From assembly GCF_024919295.1 (NCBI RefSeq), contig NZ_JANWTC010000001.1, positions 62,001 to 126,000 on the forward strand: a DNA stretch of 64,000 nt. The letters are read 5' to 3'. Shown here in pieces: positions 33,416-42,204 of the stretch. The translations under genes and the position numbers were made by a program. This DNA is from Corynebacterium lemuris. Lineage in GTDB: Bacteria; Actinomycetota; Actinomycetes; Mycobacteriales; Mycobacteriaceae. Below the pieces are notes generated by a model. That model did not search any database and had not been told where the DNA came from. It saw only the letters and a list, made by a program, of their open reading frames with translations. Each line of letters begins with the position of its first letter. Within the stretch, counting starts at the first letter, position 1.

Positions 33416-34795
33416 ATGTCCGTAACAACTGAGCCCGTGACCCCGAACACCCCCACCACCCCGGTCTTCACCGAGGAAACCCCAGGCTTCGACAAGAAGC
33501 ATTCCCGCAGAGCCGTCGCCGGCGGCACCTTCGGCACCGCCCTCGAATGGTTCGACTTCGCGGTCTACGGCACGCTCTCGGCGACACTCTTCCCCACGCT
33601 GTTCTTCCCGGCCTACGACGCCAACACCGCACTGCTCGCCTCCTTCGCCACCTTCGGTGCCGGCATGGTCGCCCGCCCCCTCGGCGGTGTCATCTTCGGT
33701 GCGCTGGGTGACAAGATCGGGCGCCGCAACGTCCTCATGTTCACCCTGGTCCTCATGGGCCTGGCCTCCGTGGCAATCGGACTGCTGCCCACTTATGCGA
33801 TGATCGGTGTCGTCGCCCCCACGCTGCTGGTCATCCTGCGTTTCCTGCAGGGCTTCGCCCTCGGTGGGGAAGCCACCGGCGTGCAGGTCCTCGTGGTCGA
33901 ACACGCACCCAAGGACCACCGCGGACTCTACGGGGGCATCCTGGCCACCGGCTCCCCGCTGGCACAGACCTTCGCCTCCTTGACCCTGACCGGTCTCGCG
34001 GCCTTCCTCAGCGAGGATGCCTTCGCCTCCTGGGGCTGGCGCATTCCCTTCATCATGGGCGTGCTGCTGCTGGTCGTCGGCGTGATCATCCGGACCAAGC
34101 TCGAGGAGACCCCGGCCTTCCTGGAGAGCCAGAAGCAGGCCGCCGAGGCCGCCGCCAAGGGCGAGACCGTCCAGCAGGAACGGGCCCTCATGGTGATCAT
34201 GAAGAAGCCCGGCACCGTGATCAAGCTGGTGCTGTCCTGGGCCGCCTCCGCCGGACTCTTCTGGATCTGCGTCACCTACGCGGTGAACTACCTGACCAAC
34301 GTCCTCGGCTACGAGAACGACATCACCTTCGGCCTGCTCCTCATCGCCAACCTGATCTCCATCCCGGCCGCCATTCTCGGCGGACGACTCAGCGACCGGA
34401 TCGGCCGCAAGAACGTCTTCCTCATCGGCCTGACCCTCCAGGGCATCGCCGCTGCCTCCATGTTCCCCATCATGAACACCATGAACTACCCGGCCAGCGT
34501 CGCGATCATCACCGTCGCCCTCTGCGGCATCCAGATCACCGCCGGCGTCCAGGCAGCCTTCTTCTCGGAGTCCCTGCCCACCGCCATGCGATACACCGGA
34601 TCCGCCCTCGGCATGACCATGGCCGGCCTGCTCTTCGGCGCCCCGATCCCCTTCGTCGCCGCCTGGATCTTCCAGAACACCTCGAACGGCACCCTGGCAC
34701 TCACCGCCATCGCCCTCGGACTGGTGATCACCTCCTTCCTGGCAACCTTGACCCTGCCCGAGCGTTACAAGAAGTCCCTGGAGGACGCCCACTGA
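33416..34795 (+). CDS. MFS transporter, metabolite:H+ symporter (MHS) type
   Basis: 459 aa with 12 predicted transmembrane segments. LEWFDFAVYGTLSATLFPTLFF at the N-terminus, GALGDKIGRRNVLM after helix 2, and RFLQGFALGGEATGVQVLVVEHAP are the MHS (ShiA/ProP-like) signatures. The family imports small organic acids with protons. It lies 97 bases after the MaoC gene and may be the uptake system for the acid activated by the ligase. A hairpin at 34831 follows. Confidence 0.92.
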   Translation: MSVTTEPVTPNTPTTPVFTEETPGFDKKHSRRAVAGGTFGTALEWFDFAVYGTLSATLFPTLFFPAYDANTALLASFATFGAGMVARPLGGVIFGALGDKIGRRNVLMFTLVLMGLASVAIGLLPTYAMIGVVAPTLLVILRFLQGFALGGEATGVQVLVVEHAPKDHRGLYGGILATGSPLAQTFASLTLTGLAAFLSEDAFASWGWRIPFIMGVLLLVVGVIIRTKLEETPAFLESQKQAAEAAAKGETVQQERALMVIMKKPGTVIKLVLSWAASAGLFWICVTYAVNYLTNVLGYENDITFGLLLIANLISIPAAILGGRLSDRIGRKNVFLIGLTLQGIAAASMFPIMNTMNYPASVAIITVALCGIQITAGVQAAFFSESLPTAMRYTGSALGMTMAGLLFGAPIPFVAAWIFQNTSNGTLALTAIALGLVITSFLATLTLPERYKKSLEDAH

Positions 34796-34830
34796 TAGAC
34801 ACCGAAATGAGCTGATCTCTCTGGCCCCGG

Positions 34831-34854
34831 CCCCACACCTGATGAGGTGTGGGG
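34831..34854 (+). terminator. Terminator hairpin after the MHS transporter
   Basis: CCCCACACCT (34831-34840) and AGGTGTGGGG (34845-34854) form a perfect 10-bp stem with a 4-base loop. The following tail (TTGTAG) is weakly T-rich. It is 36 bases after the transporter stop. Confidence 0.65.
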
Positions 34855-34964
34855 TTGTAGGGCGTTGGTGAGTGGGGAACGGCGTTGAACTGCAGCGATG
34901 TCTTGGACCCGGTGGTTCTGGCAACATGGGAGACAACAGGAGAAACCTTCAGCGGAGGGTCATG

Positions 34965-35237
34965 ATGGCGGACATGACAATCAGGAATCTGGACAGGGAG
35001 CTGTGGCGGCGACTGCTCCTCCGGGCAGTGGCACATGACAGGACCGCGGAAGAGGAGACGCGGGCGATCCTGACTGACGCGCTCACGAATTCACCTGACG
35101 CGGGGTATACGACTTCCGGTACCTGGACGGCAGAGCTTCGACGCCTGGCCGGGGATTGGGGCGGCGTAGAACTGAGGATCCCGGAACGGGAGGTGGGGGA
35201 CGGGGTGCACCGGATACTGGCCCTCGGGGAAGGATAG
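34965..35237 (+). CDS. FitA-like ribbon-helix-helix (antitoxin-type) protein, orphan
   Basis: 90 aa. GGAGG at 34954-34958 is 6 bases from the ATG at 34965; the ATG at 34962 is only 3 bases away. The N-terminal ADMTIRNLDRELWRRLLLRA and AEEETRAILTDAL match FitA/VapB-type Arc-fold antitoxins. The C-terminal tail (WTAELRRLAGDWGGVELRIPE) would normally bind a PIN-domain toxin. No toxin gene lies downstream; the next 107 bases lead to a convergent gene. It may therefore be an orphan antitoxin, a free regulator, or the survivor of a lost VapBC module. Confidence 0.75.
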   Translation: MADMTIRNLDRELWRRLLLRAVAHDRTAEEETRAILTDALTNSPDAGYTTSGTWTAELRRLAGDWGGVELRIPEREVGDGVHRILALGEG

Positions 35238-35344
35238 ATTCGCAGCGAAACAAGGTGAGTCGGGGGAAGGGGCGGTCGAGGGTTTTGGTTCCTTATGCTC
35301 GCAGGAGTGGGGCTGCCTGAGCCCGGAGGGAAGGCCTTGCTGAC

Positions 35345-36238
35345 TCAGGCTGAAGGCAGAGCCTGGAGTCTGTCTTCGTAGGCTGACAAGCCGAGAATCT
35401 TCATCATGTCCAGGTTGGCTTCCAGAACCGGGGGATTGGCGTCCTTGTAGGCGTCTGAAGAACTCGTCTCCCGGAGGGAATCAAAATAGGAGATCGTGGC
35501 GTTCGCTGCGGCCTGCAGTGAGATCAGGGGCACCACGACCACTGAGACCCCGAGATCGAAGAGATCCTGGGCGGTGAAGCCAGGTGGGGGGTCGAGGGTG
35601 ACCAGGGGGTGTCCGATCGCCTCGATGAGAGAGCTGTAGACCTCCATCCGCTCGGACGGGGAGCGGTCAGAGAACGTGATTCCGTCGAGTTTGCTCACCA
35701 TGGGAAGCACCAGGTCCGCGCCTTCCTCTGCGAATCGGCGGCACCGTGTGACCACCTCGTCGAAGCCCAGCTCATCTGCATCTGTTCTGGCGATGATCAG
35801 CATGTCTTCTTCCCCGCGGGTCTCCACCGCGAGTTTCACTCGAGCAACGGCGGTCTCCTGATCGACCACCGATCTTCCGCCCAGGAAAGGGCAGCGTTTG
35901 GGGTCAGCCTGGTCCTCAATCTGGATCGCGGCAGCGCCTGCCCGCGCGAATTCCCGCACTGTCCGGTGGAGGCTGTTTGGTCCGCCGAATCCGGTGTCGA
36001 CGTCCACGATGACGTTGAGGTCTGGGGCGGCTGCTGTGAGACGGGCCGTATGGTCCGCCAGCTCCCGCATGGTGGCGATGCCCATGTCCGGAGCGCCGAG
36101 CTGAGTGGCTTCGAAGGCGAAGCCAGAGGCATAGACGGTGGTAAAACCTGCGCGCTGCGCGAGAACCGCGGTCAGGGCGTCGTGGGCGCCGGGAGCAATG
36201 ACACCGCCGGCGTGCAGGTGAGTTCGAAGAGAGTTCAT
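35345..36238 (-). CDS. Isocitrate lyase/PEP mutase superfamily protein
   Basis: 297 aa from the ATG at 36238 with CTGGAGAAA upstream. TIM barrel with PGAHDALTAVLAQRAGF, DVDTGFGGP, IEDQADPKRC and IIARTDA, typical of the methylisocitrate lyase/oxaloacetate decarboxylase/dimethylmalate lyase family. Methylisocitrate lyases have KRCGH at the catalytic loop; here it is KRCPFLGG, so the Cys is kept but Gly-His is replaced. This argues for a different substrate or a decarboxylase. It is divergent from the P450 operon with an operator-like site between, so it is probably coregulated and could cleave a late C-C bond in the island's pathway. Confidence 0.85.
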   Translation of the reverse strand: MNSLRTHLHAGGVIAPGAHDALTAVLAQRAGFTTVYASGFAFEATQLGAPDMGIATMRELADHTARLTAAAPDLNVIVDVDTGFGGPNSLHRTVREFARAGAAAIQIEDQADPKRCPFLGGRSVVDQETAVARVKLAVETRGEEDMLIIARTDADELGFDEVVTRCRRFAEEGADLVLPMVSKLDGITFSDRSPSERMEVYSSLIEAIGHPLVTLDPPPGFTAQDLFDLGVSVVVVPLISLQAAANATISYFDSLRETSSSDAYKDANPPVLEANLDMMKILGLSAYEDRLQALPSA

Positions 36239-36301
36239 TGATTTCTCCAGCCGTTCAGGAAATTTGGTTAAAAAGGTTGCGTCTCCGTCGTTCATATGAT
36301 G

Positions 36302-36316
36302 AACTGTTGCACAGTG
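36302..36316. promoter_or_regulatory. Palindromic site 1 of the P450 island (AACTGTGNCACAGTT family)
   Basis: AACTGTTGCACAGTG matches the island-wide consensus AACTGTGNCACAGTT at 12 of 14 defined positions. It lies 25 bases before the P450 start at 36341 and 64 bases before the divergent lyase gene, where a repressor would block transcription. Confidence 0.6.
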
Positions 36317-36340
36317 TACACATTTGAAGGAAGGAATCAC

Positions 36341-37594
36341 ATGAGTGTTCAGGAAAAATCGACGGTTTCCACCGTTGAGGTGCCCTACCCGATGCAGTCC
36401 CGCCAGGACCTGATCGTGGCTGCGGAGTTGGAGCATGACCTCGGTAGCCTGCGGAAGGATTACGGTCCGGTGGTTCCCGCCCTCATGCCCTTCGGTGAAG
36501 GGAACGCCTGGATCGCAATCGGATACAACGAAGTCCGCCAGGTGATGAGCGATGAGCGCTTCGTCGTCTGGAAGCACCGCGGCAACAACTACCCTCGACT
36601 CCGTTTCAACGAGGGCAACCGTCCGCCGTTCCGGATGGCCTTCGACAAAATGGACGGCCCGGAGCAGATCGCCCGGCGCCGTGTACTGGCCAAGCACCTC
36701 TCCGCCCGCCGGGTCATGGGGATGCGGGAGGAAACCCGCAACAAGGTCGAGAACTTCCTCGACGGTTTCATTGCCCAGGGGCAGGGCACTGACCTGATGA
36801 GCAATTTCGTGGAGCATGTTCCCCTCGCCGTCATTTCTGATCTGCTCGGTGTTCCTGCTGAAGAGACCGATATCTTCCTCGAGGCCGCCCTCGACCACAT
36901 GAATGGCCGCATCACCACTGAGGATCAGGCCAACGCGCACATCACCAAGGTGAATGCCTACTTCGACCACCTCGTTGCGCGACGCCACAAGGAGCCCGGC
37001 GATGACCTGATCAGTGCCCTGCTCTCCGATGTCGGTGGCATCTGGGACGACGAGGAACTCGGTGGAGTGGGATTCGTCCTTCTCACCGCAGGACATGACT
37101 CGACTGCCTCGATCATCGGCGGGATCCTCTTCTGGCTCGCGCATGACCCCGAGCGTTTTCAGTACCTGAAGGACAACCGCGAGATCCTGCCGCGTGCCAT
37201 CGAGGAGTTTCTCCGGGTTGTGCCCGCCGGCACCGGAACCCGCGTCCGTATTGCCACAGAGGACGTCGAGATCGGTGGCGTCCTGGTGAAGAAGGACGAC
37301 GGCATCCACCCCGTCGTGCACCCCGCGAACTTCGACGAGACGATCTTCGAGAATCCGGATGAGCTCAATTTCGAACGCGAAGGTGAGACCCACCTGCGCT
37401 TCGGTTTCGGCTCCCACGCGTGCCCGGGTAATCAGCTGGCACGTATGGAGATCCGCGAGGTTCTTGACGCGGTGCTCGATCGCTTCGCCACCCTTAGTGC
37501 CGCGGTCCCGTCCGACAACTGGCGCGGCGACATGCTCATGCGTGGCCCGAAGAAGCTGCCGGTCACCTGGACCCTGGAGGAGGACAACTCATGA
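36341..37594 (+). CDS. Cytochrome P450 (first of two)
   Basis: 417 aa from the ATG at 36341 with GAAGGAAGG upstream. I-helix oxygen-activation motif LLTAGHDSTAS, ExxR in EEFLR, and the haem loop FGFGSHACPG with proximal Cys361. It is soluble, with no membrane anchor, as in bacterial class I systems. Its stop overlaps the ferredoxin reductase gene by 4 bases, and the ferredoxin gene follows, so this operon supplies a complete three-component monooxygenase. It probably hydroxylates the initial hydrophobic substrate; the CYP family was not assigned. Confidence 0.93.
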   Translation: MSVQEKSTVSTVEVPYPMQSRQDLIVAAELEHDLGSLRKDYGPVVPALMPFGEGNAWIAIGYNEVRQVMSDERFVVWKHRGNNYPRLRFNEGNRPPFRMAFDKMDGPEQIARRRVLAKHLSARRVMGMREETRNKVENFLDGFIAQGQGTDLMSNFVEHVPLAVISDLLGVPAEETDIFLEAALDHMNGRITTEDQANAHITKVNAYFDHLVARRHKEPGDDLISALLSDVGGIWDDEELGGVGFVLLTAGHDSTASIIGGILFWLAHDPERFQYLKDNREILPRAIEEFLRVVPAGTGTRVRIATEDVEIGGVLVKKDDGIHPVVHPANFDETIFENPDELNFEREGETHLRFGFGSHACPGNQLARMEIREVLDAVLDRFATLSAAVPSDNWRGDMLMRGPKKLPVTWTLEEDNS

Positions 37595-38766
37595 AAGCTG
37601 TGATTATCGGAGCAGGAGCTGCCGGCCTGGCGGCGGCCGAAGCCCTGGCTGAGCGAGGCTGGGAAGGTGAGATCACCCTGGTGGGTGCAGAAAAGCAGCT
37701 GCCTTATGACCGCCCCCCACTCTCGAAAGCCCTGCTGACTGGAACTGAGGAGTTCAACTTCGTGCGCCTGTGCACGGAAGAGGACCTTAGCCGGAACGAC
37801 ATCAACTTCATCCCCGGTGCAACAGCAACCCGTCTGGATCCCTTCGCCCGCACCGTCGCACTGTCCACCGGAGAAATCCTGGACTACGACAAGCTCATCA
37901 TCGCCACCGGCGTGGACGCCCGCCAGCTCCCCGCCACGGAGCACATCGAATCTGCCGTCACGCTGCGCACCTTCGAGGACTCCATGAAGTTCCGGGCCGA
38001 GATGATCGAGGGGCGACGCATCCTCATCGTCGGGGCAGGTTTCATCGGCCTGGAAGTTGCAGCCACCGCCATTCTTAAGGGCTGCACCGTTGACGTGGTG
38101 GAACCGGCACCGGGCGTGCTGTACGGCAAGTTCCCGGAGGTTCTTGCGGGCCGCATCGAGAGCTCGCACGTGGAGAAGGGCGTGAGATTCCACTTCGGCA
38201 AGGTCGTCGAGACCTGGAATGCCCCGGATGGTCAGCTCGCATCAGTGGTGCTGTCCGACGGCACCGAACTTAACGCGGATGCGGCCCTCATCGGTATCGG
38301 CACCATTCCGGCCACCGGTTGGCTGGAGGATTCTGGTCTGGAGATCAACAACGGCATCATCTGCGACTCCCGCGGACTGGCTGCCCCGGACATCTACGCC
38401 ATCGGTGATGTGTCCAACTGGTTCCATCCTCTTGCCGGAGAAAACCGTCGCATCGAGCATCGTCTCAGCGCCGGTGAGCAGGCACAGATCGTCGCCGCCG
38501 AACTCACCGGTTCCGAGCCGGGCCACCTGGATCTCCCCTTTTTCTGGACGGACCAGTACAAGGAGAAATGGCAGGCCTACGGCTACGTCGACTGGGAGGC
38601 CGATCTGGAGATCGTCCTCGATGAACCCGATAACAACCGGCTCGTCGCAGTGCTCCGGCGGGACGGACGCCTCGAAGCGGTGATCGGCAAGAACGCAGTC
38701 AAGCAGATGATGCCGTACCGCAGGGAACTCAAGCAGGCTGCTATCGCGCAGCTGGCCGAACTCTGA
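37591..38766 (+). CDS. FAD-dependent ferredoxin reductase
   Basis: 391 aa. FAD-binding IIGAGAAGLAAAEALAERGW at the N-terminus, NAD-binding ILIVGAGFIGLEVA near residues 145-160, and DIYAIGDVSNW for the second FAD contact. This is the putidaredoxin-reductase-like family that passes electrons from NAD(P)H to ferredoxin. It is coupled to the P450 gene by a 4-base overlap and lies 56 bases before the ferredoxin gene. It probably serves both P450s of the island. Confidence 0.94.
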   Translation: MKAVIIGAGAAGLAAAEALAERGWEGEITLVGAEKQLPYDRPPLSKALLTGTEEFNFVRLCTEEDLSRNDINFIPGATATRLDPFARTVALSTGEILDYDKLIIATGVDARQLPATEHIESAVTLRTFEDSMKFRAEMIEGRRILIVGAGFIGLEVAATAILKGCTVDVVEPAPGVLYGKFPEVLAGRIESSHVEKGVRFHFGKVVETWNAPDGQLASVVLSDGTELNADAALIGIGTIPATGWLEDSGLEINNGIICDSRGLAAPDIYAIGDVSNWFHPLAGENRRIEHRLSAGEQAQIVAAELTGSEPGHLDLPFFWTDQYKEKWQAYGYVDWEADLEIVLDEPDNNRLVAVLRRDGRLEAVIGKNAVKQMMPYRRELKQAAIAQLAEL

Positions 38767-38822
38767 AAACACATCAAACTCATCCGAATCCCTCGCACTC
38801 ACTCAAACTAAGGAGAAGAACA

Positions 38823-39017
38823 ATGAAGGTCATCATCGACACCGATAAGTGCATTGCCGCCGGAGCCTGCGTCATGGAGGCAATGGAGGTTTTCGATCAG
38901 CGGGATGAGGATGGCGTCGTCATCCTGCTGCAGGAAACCCCGAGCGAGGACCAGCACGCTAACGTCCGCCGGGCCGTCCATGCCTGCCCCGCCAAGGCAA
39001 TCGTCCTGCAGGACTAA
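38823..39017 (+). CDS. 3Fe-4S ferredoxin
   Basis: 64 aa with Cys at positions 10, 16 and 55 (CIAAGAC ... ACP). Only three cluster Cys are present: the middle position of the usual CxxCxxC is Ala or Gly, so this is a 3Fe-4S ferredoxin of the actinobacterial P450-partner type. AAGGAGAAG precedes the ATG. It carries electrons from the reductase at 37591 to the P450s. Confidence 0.95.
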   Translation: MKVIIDTDKCIAAGACVMEAMEVFDQRDEDGVVILLQETPSEDQHANVRRAVHACPAKAIVLQD

Positions 39018-39045
39018 CCACCACTATCGTCCCCGGAGGACAATC

Positions 39046-39828
39046 ATGACAGTTACGACCATCCCCACCGGCCGACTGGCTGCTGTGACCGGTGGTGCCA
39101 GCGGCATCGGTCTGGCCACCGTGCACAGGCTCCGCGAAGACGGACACAAGGTGTTGATCATCGACCGGTCCGAGCAGGTAGTGGAGTTGGCGGAGGAACT
39201 TTCCACGGAGGAACTTCCCGTCTACGCGAAGGTTGCGGATCTGAGCAGCCCCGAGGAGATCAAGCGGCTTACGGCGGAGATCACGGAGGAGTTCGGGGGC
39301 GTGGACATCCTGGTGAACAACGCAGGAATCCACCCGAAGCAGCCGGATGGCTCGCACTTCGCAATCAAGGACATATCCCTGGAGCAGTGGAACCTGGTGA
39401 TGGACGTGAACCTCACCGCCACTTTCCTGATGTCCCAGTGGGCGATGAAGGGCATGGCTGAGCGGGGCTGGGGTCGTATCGTCAATGTCGCCTCCCGCGC
39501 CGGTCGCATGTACATGCCGATCAGCGGCGCGCATTATGCGGCATCGAAGGCAGCCGTCATCGGTTTCACCCGCACGCTCGCCGGGGACTGTGGCCCTCAC
39601 GGGATCACCGCCAACACCGTCGCTCCGGGACGGATCAAGACCCCGCTGTCCGATGTCAGCGGCCTGGGCTCCAGCCAGAACCTGCATGAGGAGTTCGCCC
39701 AGTCGGTGCCCCTGCGCCGTGTGGGAACCTCCGATGAACTGGCTGCTGCGGTGTCCTTCCTCGCTTCCGAGGATTCGAGTTTCGTCACCGGGGCTGTCAT
39801 CGACGTCAACGGCGGAATCTTCGGTTAG
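39046..39828 (+). CDS. Short-chain dehydrogenase/reductase
   Basis: 260 aa with GGAGGACAATC upstream. Rossmann motif TGGASGIGLA, IIDRS with Asp after beta-2 (NAD preference), NNAG, catalytic Ser in NVASRAG and YAASK. The C-terminal GRIKTPLSDVSGLG is of the 3-oxoacyl/alcohol dehydrogenase kind. It lies 28 bases after the ferredoxin gene. It probably oxidises the hydroxylated P450 product. Confidence 0.9.
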   Translation: MTVTTIPTGRLAAVTGGASGIGLATVHRLREDGHKVLIIDRSEQVVELAEELSTEELPVYAKVADLSSPEEIKRLTAEITEEFGGVDILVNNAGIHPKQPDGSHFAIKDISLEQWNLVMDVNLTATFLMSQWAMKGMAERGWGRIVNVASRAGRMYMPISGAHYAASKAAVIGFTRTLAGDCGPHGITANTVAPGRIKTPLSDVSGLGSSQNLHEEFAQSVPLRRVGTSDELAAAVSFLASEDSSFVTGAVIDVNGGIFG

Positions 39829-39882
39829 TCCCGGCCCCCAGCGGAACAGGACCCACGAACGGATCAGAGAAAGGAAGTGACC

Positions 39883-41262
39883 ATGGTCAACCAGGATATT
39901 GATGTCATCGTCATCGGGGCGGGAATCGCCGGCCTGTCCACGGCCGCCCGCGCAGCTGAGCAGGGTATGCGGGTGCTGCTTGTGGAGAAAATGTCAGCCA
40001 TCGGTGGCTCATCCGCAATGAGCGGCGGTTGGTTCGCGTTCACCGGTACAGAAGAGCAGAAGGCAGCCGGTGTTGAGGACAGCATCGAGTTGTTCCGTTC
40101 GGACCTGCGCAAGGTCGGGGCATACCGCAACAACCCCGCTCTCGTTGAGGCCTATATGGAGAACCAGTTTGAGACTTACGAATGGCTCCGGGCCAAGGGC
40201 GTGAGCTTCGGGGAGGTCGAGATCAGCTCCGGCCAGTCGGCGCCACGTGGACACAGCACCCGAATCCGGGAGGTGCTGCAGCTTCTTCACGACGATTTCA
40301 GCGCCCACGGCGGTGAAACACTTTTCGACGCCCCCGTCACCGCCCTTCACCGCGACGCGGAGGGCCGCGTCACGGGAATCACCATCAGCGACGGCAGACA
40401 GTTCACTGCGGTGCTCGGTGTAGTCATAGCATCCGGCGGATTCTCCCGTTCCAGGGAACTGCTGTCGGTTTTCGCTCCGGAGCAGTTGGCCGCCATTCCC
40501 TACGGGGGCCCGGGAAACACCGGCGATGGACTGCGCATGGCCTGGAAGCTGGGCGCAGGCATGGCCGACATGTCCGCGATCTCCGGGACCTACGGTTCCC
40601 ACCCGGAGACCACTGATGAACAGCAGGAGTTGCTCACGTCCTATTACATGGGCGGCATCATCGTGAACGTGGACGGCAGGCGCTTCGTGGATGAGTCCCT
40701 GGACTACAAGACTCTGGGCTCTGCGGTGCTTACCCAGCCTGAGGCCCTGGCTTTCCAGATCTTCGATGCCCCTGTCCGTGCTCTCTCGCACCGGGGAATT
40801 GCTCTGAAGGACATGGATACACTGGAAGACTTCGGCCATCTCCCCAGCGCACCAACCCTGGAAGAACTCGCTGACACCGTCGGTATTCCCGCCGGGCAGC
40901 TGGTGGATACCATCGAAAAATACAATGACGCTGTCCGAGGAGCGGGCGCAGACGAGGTGGGACGCACCAATCTCTGCAACGGAGTCGGCGATCTACGCCC
41001 CATCGAGACCGGACCTTTCTACGCCTACCCGGCCAAGACCCTGATGACCACCACCTACGGCGGGATCACCTTCACACCCGAAGGCCGGGTCACCGATGTC
41101 GACGGCGACATCATCGACGGACTTTTCGCTGTCGGGGAGGTCACCGGAGGCTTCCACGGTGCCGCCTACATGACCGGCAGCTCCCTGGGTAAGGGTGCGG
41201 TGTTCGGCCGGATCGTAGCCGAAACGCTGGTCCGCAGCTACGTGGGGGCTGTCAATGGATAA
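39883..41262 (+). CDS. FAD-dependent oxidoreductase (fumarate reductase/KstD-like flavoprotein)
   Basis: 459 aa from the ATG at 39883; a GTG at 39877 would add 2 residues. GXGXXG motif DVIVIGAGIAGLSTAARAAEQG, MSAIGGSSAMSGGWF, and a C-terminal GGITFTPEGRVTDVDGDIIDGLFAVGEVTGGFHGAAYMTG typical of the succinate dehydrogenase/fumarate reductase flavoprotein family, which includes ketosteroid dehydrogenases and urocanate reductases. It has no signal peptide or haem domain. It probably introduces or reduces a C=C bond next to a carbonyl. Its 3' end overlaps the aldolase gene by 8 bases. Confidence 0.9.
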   Translation: MVNQDIDVIVIGAGIAGLSTAARAAEQGMRVLLVEKMSAIGGSSAMSGGWFAFTGTEEQKAAGVEDSIELFRSDLRKVGAYRNNPALVEAYMENQFETYEWLRAKGVSFGEVEISSGQSAPRGHSTRIREVLQLLHDDFSAHGGETLFDAPVTALHRDAEGRVTGITISDGRQFTAVLGVVIASGGFSRSRELLSVFAPEQLAAIPYGGPGNTGDGLRMAWKLGAGMADMSAISGTYGSHPETTDEQQELLTSYYMGGIIVNVDGRRFVDESLDYKTLGSAVLTQPEALAFQIFDAPVRALSHRGIALKDMDTLEDFGHLPSAPTLEELADTVGIPAGQLVDTIEKYNDAVRGAGADEVGRTNLCNGVGDLRPIETGPFYAYPAKTLMTTTYGGITFTPEGRVTDVDGDIIDGLFAVGEVTGGFHGAAYMTGSSLGKGAVFGRIVAETLVRSYVGAVNG

Positions 41263-42046
41263 CCGTATTCTGGCTCACCTCCGTGCAGGAACCACCTCCA
41301 GAGGCGTGAATATCCAGACCAACAGTCCGGAGATCGTGGAGATGGTCGGGTATGCCGGCTTCGACCATGTCATGATCGACTGGGAGCACGGTTCTTTCGG
41401 CACCGATGCCGTGGTTGGGATGATCCGGGCGGCACAGTTAGCCGAAGTCACCCCGATTATCCGCATTCCCTCCGACGACCACGTGTGGATCAAGCGGGTC
41501 CTTGATGCAGGAGCTCTCGGAGTGGTGGTTCCCCATATCTCCAGCCGCGAGCAGGCGGAAGCTGCGGTCCATGCCGCCCGTTACCGTACGGAAGGCACAT
41601 ACGGTGCCCGTGGCGCCTGTCCGAGTGTGCGCGCCGCCAACCACATGGCCTCGGACTGGCGGGAATTCGCCCACCGGTCCAATGAGAATATTTTCGTGGC
41701 TCTGGCCATCGAAAGCCCGGAAGGTGTGGCAGCCCTGGAGGAGATCCTCGAGGTCCCCGGTATCGACGCCGTCTTCCTGGGAACTTTTGATCTGGCACAT
41801 GACATGGGCTTCTACGGTGACAACAGCGCTCCTGAGGTCGTGGAGCAGATCGATCGGATCATTGCCGTTGCCAAACGGGCCGGCGTTCCGCTCTTCGCTA
41901 CTCTTTACCGGGGGCGCACGGCGGAGGAAGTGGCTGAGGAATTCGAGCGATGGCGTGCCTTGGGTGCCCAGGTCTTCAACTCCATCAGCGACCGTCGTCT
42001 GGTCCTGCAGGGGTTGGAGGATCGCCTGAGACAAATACCCGGGTAA
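41255..42046 (+). CDS. HpcH/HpaI family aldolase
   Basis: 263 aa. Metal-dependent class II aldolase barrel: VMIDWEHGSFGTD near residue 35, IRIPSDDHVWIKRVLDAGALGVVVPHISS, AARYRTEGTYGARGACPSVRA, and VFLGTFDLAHDMG. Such enzymes cleave hydroxy-keto acids to pyruvate and an aldehyde. It is the last gene of the P450 operon. Together with the lyase at 35345 it suggests that the pathway ends in central metabolites. Confidence 0.9.
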   Translation: MDNRILAHLRAGTTSRGVNIQTNSPEIVEMVGYAGFDHVMIDWEHGSFGTDAVVGMIRAAQLAEVTPIIRIPSDDHVWIKRVLDAGALGVVVPHISSREQAEAAVHAARYRTEGTYGARGACPSVRAANHMASDWREFAHRSNENIFVALAIESPEGVAALEEILEVPGIDAVFLGTFDLAHDMGFYGDNSAPEVVEQIDRIIAVAKRAGVPLFATLYRGRTAEEVAEEFERWRALGAQVFNSISDRRLVLQGLEDRLRQIPG

Positions 42047-42204
42047 CGTGCTGGCTCCAAAGCTTCTCGCAGGCTTAATAATTGCCCTGGCACGGACTAT
42101 TGTTGATCTGTAGAACACAATTTCCGTTGTATGAACCATTATTTCGGCAAGGGGCCTTGTTCACAGATCGAGTATCAAACGACTAGAGGAAGCGCAGGAC
42201 GGAT

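Noticed and set aside
34965..35344. Complete toxin-antitoxin module
   Set aside because: Only the antitoxin-like gene is present. No PIN-domain or other small toxin frame was found on either strand in the adjoining gap.
35315..35351. GCCTGAG/CTCAGGC inverted repeat at the end of the lyase gene
   Set aside because: The 7-base arms with a 23-base loop overlap the stop codon, and chance occurrence is likely.
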